A stretch of 7,034 bases of DNA from JBJHBY01 sp050485745. GTDB taxonomy: Bacteria; Pseudomonadota; Gammaproteobacteria; Pseudomonadales; CAMLJR01. Of the stretch, positions 1 through 4,827 are shown one piece after another (positions within the stretch are counted from its first letter, which is position 1; each line of letters opens with the position of its first letter). Location of the stretch: the NCBI GenBank assembly GCA_050485745.1, contig JBJHBY010000188.1:1-7034 (forward strand). Reading direction: 5' to 3'. The notes beneath the pieces are model-generated. The model was not told where the DNA came from and ran no database searches. It saw only the letters and a list, made by a program, of their open reading frames with translations. The position numbers and the translations under genes were made by a program.

Positions 1-1
1 C

Positions 2-364
2 TACTACACCACGTCGAAGAGCCCCGTGATGTCCTACGCCAGCTGGTGGCTTAACTACCACACCCCGATCAATGACGAGGAGGTCGAGCTGACCTCCGGT
101 GTGATCGTCGCCAGCCTGACCGGGGAGCCGCTGCCGGAGGAGTTCAACGAGTTCTACCCCCTCTCCGCCATCGCCGCCTTTGGCTCCGATGTGGAGATCT
201 GGGAGACCAAGCGCTACCGCAGTGACCCGATTCTGTGTGACGGCGACGGCCCCATCAACAAGCTGCGCAAGTGGTACGAGCGCTTCTACCTGCCCCGCGC
301 GCAGGAGGCCTGGGACGAGCCCGAGCGCACCATCAGCAGCGTCAGGGCGAAAAGCGAGGCCTGA
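2..364 (+). CDS. Rieske-type (KshA-like) oxygenase alpha subunit, 3'-partial C-terminal fragment
   Basis: Only the last 120 residues are present; the frame is open from base 2 and ends at TGA 362-364. The GTG at 26 and ATG at 29 are internal codons, not starts. The sequence matches the end of the catalytic domain of 3-ketosteroid 9-alpha-hydroxylase-type (KshA) Rieske non-heme iron oxygenases: a beta-strand region containing YHTPIND, then DVEIWETKRY, DPILCDGDGP and the closing RKWYERFY helix, an order I know from KshA and related sterol oxygenases. The N-terminal Rieske [2Fe-2S] domain and the mononuclear iron ligands lie left of the window, so activity cannot be judged. Family members hydroxylate or desaturate steroids and other hydrophobic rings in the cytoplasm, with electrons from a separate reductase. 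The C-terminal tail is rich in charged residues. The gene converges on the sulfotransferase, with 48 bases between the two stops. The family is fairly sure; the substrate is unknown. Confidence 0.82.
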   Translation, partial: YYTTSKSPVMSYASWWLNYHTPINDEEVELTSGVIVASLTGEPLPEEFNEFYPLSAIAAFGSDVEIWETKRYRSDPILCDGDGPINKLRKWYERFYLPRAQEAWDEPERTISSVRAKSEA

Positions 365-383
365 AAGAGGCCTGAAACCGGCA

Positions 384-409
384 GGCCGTGGCAGCAACCC
401 TGCCCGGCC
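384..409. terminator. Stem-loop between convergent genes, candidate bidirectional terminator
   Basis: Bases 384-394 (GGCCGTGGCAG) pair with 400-409 (CTGCCCGGCC), giving a 10-bp GC-rich stem with one bulged T at 389 and the 5-base loop CAACC. It fills the gap between the oxygenase stop (364) and the sulfotransferase stop (413), where a shared terminator is expected. A competing 6-bp hairpin is possible just upstream (GGCCTG 369-374 with CAGGCC 382-387). No run of T follows the stem on either strand, so it is not a classic intrinsic terminator; it could act weakly, with Rho, or as a 3'-end stabiliser. Confidence 0.5.
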
Positions 410-412
410 GGC

Positions 413-1654
413 TCAGAACTCCGAAGCGACGCCGAAGTAATCCTGGTATTCCCGCACCCGGGCACGCTCGGCGGCTACGTCCAGGCCGGTGTCGTCGAAG
501 CGATGCTTGTGGCCACCGTGCTTGTCCGCCGGGTTGGCACGGATATAGGCATCGATGGCGCCGGCCAGCTGCGGCGAGAAATCCAGCCCCAGGGCCCTGT
601 AGGCCTTCTCCACCGCACCCGCCTGGGAGCTCATGAACTCGCCGAACTGGATATCGACCACGCGGGAGGGGTCGATCACCCCCGACTGTCGCGAGCGCAG
701 GGAGGCATTCAGGGCGAAGACGCAGCTGTCGGCCCACTCCCTGGCGACCTCGCCGACATCGATGTCGTCACTGCCCGCGGCGCGCAGGGTGGGAATCATA
801 CTGGCCAGTGAAGAGACGATTTTCAGCGGGTCGCGATGGGTCTGGATCAGGCGCGCATCCGGGTATTCCGCCAGCAAGGCCTCCAGCCCCCACAGATGTG
901 CGGGGGACTTCAATACCCAGTGCGGTCGGGCGTAACGCCATTGCAGGTACTGCAGCATGCGCCGGTGAAAGCGGTAGGACGGGCCCAGATCACAGTGCTG
1001 CAGCCAGTGTGCGTAGGTCGGCAGGCGATAGATGGTGCTGAACTGCATGCTGGTAAAGGCATAGGCCGTGATCGCCACGCACTCCTGGGGCAGGGCCGCG
1101 CCCATGCGATGCATGTTTTCCACCCCCGGCATCAGGTAGTGGGAGAACTTCAGGCGCCGATCCTGGGCCGCGATGCGCGGGTCGCTATCATAGGTATCGG
1201 CCTCGGGCGGCGGGAAGGGTTGAGCCGCCTCCCAGGTCATCGGCACCCGGTTGTTGCGATCCAGTGCCATCAGCTCGTGCAGGATGGTGGTGCCGGTGCG
1301 GGGCATGCCGATGATGATCACCGGCTCGCGGATTTCCTGCGCGGCAATCTCCGGGTGGCGCTTGAACCAGTCCTGCAGGCGCAACTGCACCTCCAGGCCA
1401 TCCAGCAGGGAGCGGCGTGCGATTGCCCGGCCCACGGTATTGAGGTGGGCCTCGTCTTCCAGGGAGCGGGCCAGGATGGCCAGTTCCTCACGGAAAGGCC
1501 CGGGGCCGAAGTCCTCCAGGCGGGTGCTGCGTTGCGCCTCGGCAATCAGCCGCTCCGGCTCCAGGCTGGAGCGGGACAGGCCAAGGCCGCGGGCGGCCCG
1601 GCCGAGGCCGTTGATGGCGCGGATCGGCCAGTGCATGCGCGGAACATGGATCAT
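413..1654 (-). CDS. PAPS-dependent sulfotransferase family protein (Sulfotransfer_3 type)
   Basis: The 413-residue product belongs to the bacterial sulfotransferases that move a sulfonate group from 3'-phosphoadenylyl sulfate (PAPS) to a hydroxyl or amine of a small or lipid acceptor, in the cytoplasm. The 5'-phosphosulfate loop is GMPRTGTT (about residues 116-123) after a hydrophobic strand. The 3'-phosphate-binding segment is THRDP followed by KIVSSLASM (about 272-285). KSPAHLWGLEAL (about 249-260) is the helix start usual in this subgroup. There is no signal peptide or membrane segment. The frame extends to a TTG at 1675, but the ATG at 1654 has GGGAG 10 bases upstream and the TTG has no ribosome site. 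The gene follows the DUF1214 gene by 25 bases on the same strand and is probably co-transcribed with it. The acceptor cannot be told from sequence; a sterol, bile-acid-like or other lipid alcohol is a guess from the neighbouring oxygenase. Confidence 0.88.
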   Translation of the reverse strand: MIHVPRMHWPIRAINGLGRAARGLGLSRSSLEPERLIAEAQRSTRLEDFGPGPFREELAILARSLEDEAHLNTVGRAIARRSLLDGLEVQLRLQDWFKRHPEIAAQEIREPVIIIGMPRTGTTILHELMALDRNNRVPMTWEAAQPFPPPEADTYDSDPRIAAQDRRLKFSHYLMPGVENMHRMGAALPQECVAITAYAFTSMQFSTIYRLPTYAHWLQHCDLGPSYRFHRRMLQYLQWRYARPHWVLKSPAHLWGLEALLAEYPDARLIQTHRDPLKIVSSLASMIPTLRAAGSDDIDVGEVAREWADSCVFALNASLRSRQSGVIDPSRVVDIQFGEFMSSQAGAVEKAYRALGLDFSPQLAGAIDAYIRANPADKHGGHKHRFDDTGLDVAAERARVREYQDYFGVASEF

Positions 1655-1664
1655 CGGATCAGGA

Positions 1665-1669
1665 CTCCC
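1665..1669 (-). promoter_or_regulatory. Ribosome binding site deciding the sulfotransferase start
   Basis: On the minus strand GGGAG (1669 to 1665) lies 10 bases before the ATG at 1654, inside the 25-base gap after the DUF1214 stop. The spacing is a little long, but the alternative TTG at 1675 has nothing comparable upstream, so the ATG is preferred. Confidence 0.45.
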
Positions 1670-1679
1670 GGACAAGGAC

Positions 1680-2897
1680 TCAGCGACCCAGGCTGGCGAA
1701 CTTCACCACCCGGGCCTGTGGTGTAGGCACATCACCGCTGACCAGCAGGTAGCGCCAGTACATCAGGCCGCTGACACGGCCCTCGGTATCCAGCCAGTTG
1801 GGCAGGCCCGGATCGCGGTGCGCCACGATCATGCGGAAGCTGCCATCCGGCTCGAGCAGGGTCTGGGAACGATTCAGCGACACCGGGCGGCGACGGTAGT
1901 CGAAGGTCTGCATGAAGCGCGTCCACAGGTTCAGGTTGGCGAAGCGGCAGGTCGGGAAGCGCCCCTCGATCACCAGCGCCTCGTCGGGCATCAGCACAAA
2001 CGGCGCCATGGCGTAGTGGGCATGCACATTGCCATAGCCGGTGGCCTCGCTCAGCCATTGGCCCGGTGCGTTGAAATGATTGGGGCGGGTCGACACCCAG
2101 GGCAGCGGTGGCAGTTCATGGGGCTTGGGCTGCTCCAGGGTCATGCCGCGCACAAAGTTGGCGACGGCGTGAATGCGCCGGGCGATGCCCTCGTCGCCGT
2201 CCGCGGGTGCCAGCGCCGGTGCGTCCAGTGGCTCGACACTCAGGGGAATGTGCAGGTTCGGGTCCGCCGCCACACAGTTGCGGGATTCATAGTAGTGGCG
2301 GGTGGTGATCTGGCCGGCGCTGGCGTCGGACTTCAGCCAGTTGCCGCGCTCGGGGCGCTCGGGGCTGACGAGGATCTCGAAGTTGCCCTCGGCATCGGCC
2401 TGCAGCTCGGTGTCGTCGATCGCCGAGATCGAGCGACTGGCGGCGCGCCCCTCCGCGGAGCCCCCCTCGATGGTGAACGAGGTGAACGTGGCCGAGGCCA
2501 GGTTGCCGCGGATGCGGTAGCGGCGGTCACCGCGAATGGGTGCGAAGTAATAGAGCGCGTCGGGGTTGTCCCCCAGCAGCTTGCGGCCGGGGGTCACGTA
2601 GCGCTGAAAAACCGGGCGCTCCGGATCCGCCTCCAGCCAGAAGTGCAGGCCGGTTTCCAGCACGTGCAGGATGAAGCGCTGGCCCTCGGCGATGTCCTCG
2701 GGCCGCTCGATGTTCCAGGCCGGCCCCAGGTACTCCATCTGCACCTGATTAATGGTCTCCAGCAGGGCCTGCATCGCCCGCCGGCTGGCCACGCCGCTGT
2801 CGGCCGCCTGCGCAAGGGGGCTGGTACCCAGTGCACCCAGGCCGGTGGCCACGCCACCGAGCAGGCCCGCGGTTTTCACGAACTCGCGTCGATCCAT
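1680..2897 (-). CDS. Tat-exported DUF1214 domain protein with two similar halves
   Basis: The product has 405 residues. It starts MDRREFVKTAG: twin arginines at residues 3-4, a hydrophobic stretch, then AQA before AD, so cleavage is likely near residue 31 and the mature protein would be folded before export to the periplasm. The C-terminal part is a DUF1214 domain, with CRFANLNLW (about 317-325), DGSF (about 351-354) and the hallmark DPGLPNWLDT (about 362-371). An N-terminal half (about 127-205) repeats the pattern: EGNF, a strand, GNWL, then RHYY. No catalytic residues are defined for this family and its function is unknown. The frame extends to a GTG at 2906, but the ATG at 2897 has GAGGG 8 bases upstream and puts the twin-Arg motif in the usual place. 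It is the first gene of a probable two-gene operon with the sulfotransferase, whose ATG is 25 bases downstream. Family is confident; role is not. Confidence 0.85.
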   Translation of the reverse strand: MDRREFVKTAGLLGGVATGLGALGTSPLAQAADSGVASRRAMQALLETINQVQMEYLGPAWNIERPEDIAEGQRFILHVLETGLHFWLEADPERPVFQRYVTPGRKLLGDNPDALYYFAPIRGDRRYRIRGNLASATFTSFTIEGGSAEGRAASRSISAIDDTELQADAEGNFEILVSPERPERGNWLKSDASAGQITTRHYYESRNCVAADPNLHIPLSVEPLDAPALAPADGDEGIARRIHAVANFVRGMTLEQPKPHELPPLPWVSTRPNHFNAPGQWLSEATGYGNVHAHYAMAPFVLMPDEALVIEGRFPTCRFANLNLWTRFMQTFDYRRRPVSLNRSQTLLEPDGSFRMIVAHRDPGLPNWLDTEGRVSGLMYWRYLLVSGDVPTPQARVVKFASLGR

Positions 2898-2905
2898 GCC
2901 CTTCA

Positions 2906-2910
2906 CCCTC
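2906..2910 (-). promoter_or_regulatory. Ribosome binding site deciding the DUF1214 protein start
   Basis: On the minus strand GAGGG (2910 to 2906, within AAGAGGG) is 8 bases before the ATG at 2897. It directly abuts or overlaps the alternative GTG at 2906, which therefore cannot use it. This fixes the start as MDRREF. Confidence 0.6.
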
Positions 2911-2979
2911 TTATCGTTATACGGCTATGGCTTGTCGATGCACCCGGGCGACCACTGCACGCCTGAACGCACTCGCGGG

Positions 2980-3007
2980 AGTCTACTCCAGGTGCGGGCC
3001 GCCGCAA
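2980..3007 (-). promoter_or_regulatory. Candidate sigma-70-like promoter for the DUF1214-sulfotransferase unit
   Basis: Reading the minus strand, TTGCGG (3007 to 3002) and TAGACT (2985 to 2980) are separated by 16 bases; they match the -35 and -10 consensus at 3 and 4 of 6 positions. A start near 2973 would give a leader of about 75 bases. A TATAAC at 2921-2916 is a better -10 but has no -35 and would leave almost no leader. The call is weak. Confidence 0.28.
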
Positions 3008-3020
3008 GGGTGCGGGGCCC

Positions 3021-3049
3021 ATCAATAATCAAACGGTAATCTATTAACC
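3021..3049. other. AT-rich intergenic patch with imperfect inverted repeat
   Basis: The 170-base gap between the methyltransferase stop (3068) and the DUF1214 start (2897) contains a run of about 29 mostly A/T bases in otherwise strongly GC-rich DNA. It ends in GGTAATCTATTAACC (3035-3049), an imperfect inverted repeat whose arms GGTAAT and ATTAACC pair with one bulged base. It lies upstream of the promoter candidate for the DUF1214-sulfotransferase unit, so it could be a regulator site or an upstream promoter element. No known operator was recognised. Confidence 0.3.
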
Positions 3050-3067
3050 TCTGCGGGCCGGCCGGGG

Positions 3068-3688
3068 TCATGCCCGGGTCGCCACACCCTGGTAGTTGAA
3101 ACCGGCGATACGCGGGGTGCGCGGCATGTAATGGGTCTGCAGGGACTCGATGCGAAAGCCGGTATCCCGCAGGTACTGGTCGATGGGGCGGTTGACGTTG
3201 CAACCGCCGCAAAGCTTCTTCCACAGGGGGTTGATGCGATCCTGCCAACGCTGCACCCCCGGGTCCGGGGCGCGACCGTGCTCGCAGAACAACAATTGCC
3301 CATCTGGCTTCAGCACCCGACGCATCTGCTCCAGGGCCCGGCGCCAGTCCGGGATGGTGCACAGGGTGAAGGTCAGCAACACGGTATCCACGCTGTCGTC
3401 CTCCAGGGGGATCGCCTCCCCGGGCAGGGCCAGCCACTCCACCGGAAACGGCGCCTTCGCCAGGTTCTTCCGCGCCTTGCGCCGCATGCCCTCCGAAGGC
3501 TCCAGGCCCCACACCATCTCGACCTGCCGGGGATCATAGAGCGGGATGTTCAGGCCCGAGCCCATGCCCACCTCCAGCACCCGGCCCCGCGCCATGGGGA
3601 CCACCTTGCGGCGTTGCTCCATGATCACCGCATTGCCACAGGCGCAGTTGATGACATGGGGCAGGATGCGGTTTTCGTAGAAGGACAT
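3068..3688 (-). CDS. Class I SAM-dependent methyltransferase, TMT1A/METTL7-like
   Basis: The product has 206 residues, normal for a single-domain class I methyltransferase. Motif I is LEVGMGSG (38-45), the SAM-binding loop. An acidic residue at the end of strand 2 is E63 in GLEPSEGM. Motif IV lies around DTVLLTFTLCTIPD (101-114), and the strand-5 region is RRVLKPDGQLLFCEH (123-137). After the CEH come a Trp-containing stretch and the cysteine-containing CGGC segment (160-163), the layout I associate with the UbiE-related group that includes animal TMT1A/TMT1B (METTL7) thiol methyltransferases. There is no clear signal peptide or membrane anchor. The frame runs open up to 3835, but the ATG at 3688 has GAGG 7 bases upstream and begins the typical MSFYENRILPH end. 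It is divergent from the transglutaminase gene. Substrate unknown: a thiol, quinone or lipid is possible. Confidence 0.85.
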   Translation of the reverse strand: MSFYENRILPHVINCACGNAVIMEQRRKVVPMARGRVLEVGMGSGLNIPLYDPRQVEMVWGLEPSEGMRRKARKNLAKAPFPVEWLALPGEAIPLEDDSVDTVLLTFTLCTIPDWRRALEQMRRVLKPDGQLLFCEHGRAPDPGVQRWQDRINPLWKKLCGGCNVNRPIDQYLRDTGFRIESLQTHYMPRTPRIAGFNYQGVATRA

Positions 3689-3728
3689 ATCTGTACCTCG
3701 CCGGAGGAGTCGTCGCCGGATCGGAAAG

Positions 3729-3757
3729 ACTCTACAGCACGATGCACCGCACGTCAC
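3729..3757 (-). promoter_or_regulatory. Candidate promoter for the methyltransferase gene
   Basis: On the minus strand GTGACG (3757 to 3752) and TAGAGT (3734 to 3729) are exactly 17 bases apart, each matching the sigma-70 consensus at 4 of 6 positions. Transcription would begin near 3722, giving a leader of about 34 bases that carries the GAGG site. This is the best-spaced promoter candidate in the window, though still only a pattern match. Confidence 0.4.
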
Positions 3758-3789
3758 CGCACCCACCTCCGCGGGCGGGGCTGCCCCTG

Positions 3790-3798
3790 TGATAGGAT
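3790..3798 (+). promoter_or_regulatory. Candidate extended -10 element for the transglutaminase-like gene
   Basis: TGATAGGAT fits an extended -10 (TGn followed by TAGGAT, 4 of 6 matches to TATAAT). No -35 is visible at the right distance, as that stretch is G/C only. A start near 3805 would give a leader of about 43 bases. That leader contains GTGCC (3816-3820) and GGCAC (3831-3835), which could pair as a short hairpin just before the AGGG ribosome site at 3837-3840. Confidence 0.27.
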
Positions 3799-3847
3799 GC
3801 CCATCCACACTGCCAGTGCCTGCGCACGCCGGCACCAGGGCGACACC

Positions 3848-4726
3848 ATGATCGGTATCGAGCTGGACCTGCAGCTAGATTACAAAGTCGGCACCGCGGG
3901 AGCCGACTTCGTCTTCAATGTTCATGCCGCCGGGACTCCCCAACAGTACATCCTTGAGGAGTCACTGCAACTCGACCCCGTCGTGCCCAGCCGGATTGAC
4001 ACCGACCCCCTGACCCGAATTCGCTACCTGCGCCTGCACGCCGCTCCGGGGCCGCTGCGGCTGCATTACTGCGCCCGGGTGACGATCGACCACCACCTGG
4101 CCCAACCGGAACAACTCAGTGAAATTCCGGTGAGCCAGCTGCCTGCCGGTGTACTGCCCTACCTCTACCCCAGTCGCTACTGCCAGTCAGACCGGCTGGT
4201 GCGACTGGCGACAAACGAGTTCGGCGCGCTGCCCCCCGGCTACTCCCGGGTGCAGGCCATACTCGACTGGGTACGGCGACATGTCAGCTTCACCTGGAAT
4301 GTTTCCGACACCAGCACCTCCGCCATCGAAACCCTGATCGGGCAAGTCGGTATCTGCAGGGATTTTGCCCACCTCATGATCGCCCTGTGCCGCGCCCTGG
4401 GTATGCCCGCACGCATGGCCACCGGCACGGACTACGGAGCCGACCCATCCCTGGGCGACCCGGATTTCCATGCCTACGTAGAGGTCTATCTGGGCGGACG
4501 CTGGTACATCTTCGACCCCTCAGGCACCTGCCTTCCCATGGGCTTTGTGCGTATCGGTACCGGTCGCGACGCCGCCGATGTCGCCTTTGCCTCGATCTTC
4601 GGTGAAGTGCAGGCCGAGGCGCCACGAGTCCGGGCCCAGGCCCTGGAGGATCCGGAACAGCGGCTGGAAATGCCGCGCGCCTGTGAGGATATGCTCTCGA
4701 CCGACAGCGGGCCGCCTCCCCTCTGA
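3848..4726 (+). CDS. Transglutaminase-like cysteine protease family protein
   Basis: The product has 292 residues. An N-terminal beta-rich domain (about 1-100) of the kind seen in bacterial transglutaminase-like proteins precedes the papain-like core. The catalytic triad is readable: Cys170 in GQVGICRDFAH, His208 in DFHAYVEVYL and Asp223 in WYIFDPSG, in normal order and spacing. The ending GRDAADVAFASIFG is also usual for the family. Bacterial members are mostly thought to be peptidases or amide-bond enzymes rather than protein cross-linkers; the substrate here is unknown. No signal peptide is seen, so it is probably cytoplasmic. The frame is open far upstream across the methyltransferase gene, but ATG 3848 has AGGG 7 bases upstream and fits the family's N-terminus; an in-frame ATG at 3797 lacks a good ribosome site. 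Common partners (alpha-E protein, ATP-grasp ligase, a second transglutaminase) are absent here. Confidence 0.88.
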   Translation: MIGIELDLQLDYKVGTAGADFVFNVHAAGTPQQYILEESLQLDPVVPSRIDTDPLTRIRYLRLHAAPGPLRLHYCARVTIDHHLAQPEQLSEIPVSQLPAGVLPYLYPSRYCQSDRLVRLATNEFGALPPGYSRVQAILDWVRRHVSFTWNVSDTSTSAIETLIGQVGICRDFAHLMIALCRALGMPARMATGTDYGADPSLGDPDFHAYVEVYLGGRWYIFDPSGTCLPMGFVRIGTGRDAADVAFASIFGEVQAEAPRVRAQALEDPEQRLEMPRACEDMLSTDSGPPPL

Positions 4727-4756
4727 GCACGTCACAACCCAGACCCGGGGCGCAGC

Positions 4757-4786
4757 CTGTCCATGGCCGGGGCAAGGGCTTATAGT
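4757..4786 (+). promoter_or_regulatory. Candidate promoter for the molybdopterin oxidoreductase gene
   Basis: TATAGT at 4781-4786 matches the -10 consensus at 5 of 6 positions and stands out in GC-rich DNA. The best -35 is CTGTCC (4757-4762), 18 bases upstream, with only 3 of 6 matches. A start near 4793 would give a leader of about 35 bases. This suggests the gene can be transcribed separately from the transglutaminase gene, which ends 101 bases upstream with no visible terminator. Confidence 0.35.
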
Positions 4787-4827
4787 GACGCGTAACGACC
4801 CTGCGGCGAAGACCTTCCGGAGGCCCC

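Noticed and set aside
836..1726. A 296-codon + strand frame opposite the sulfotransferase
   Set aside because: It is antisense to clear P-loop and PAPS-binding motifs; its composition is that of a shadow.
2916..2921. TATAAC on the minus strand as -10 for the DUF1214 gene
   Set aside because: No -35 at a workable distance, and the start site would fall on the ribosome binding site, leaving almost no leader.
1251..2966. A 571-codon open frame on the + strand opposite the sulfotransferase and DUF1214 genes
   Set aside because: It overlaps two well-recognised genes antisense, has no recognisable domain, and is rich in His, Gln, Gly, Ala and Val as expected for the antisense frame of GC-rich coding DNA.
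3689..3835. Upstream extension of the methyltransferase frame by 49 residues
   Set aside because: The extension has no family similarity and covers the promoter candidates; ATG 3688 has a good ribosome site.
3131..3847. Upstream extension of the transglutaminase frame across the methyltransferase gene
   Set aside because: It is antisense to the methyltransferase; ATG 3848 with AGGG 7 bases upstream gives the normal family N-terminus.
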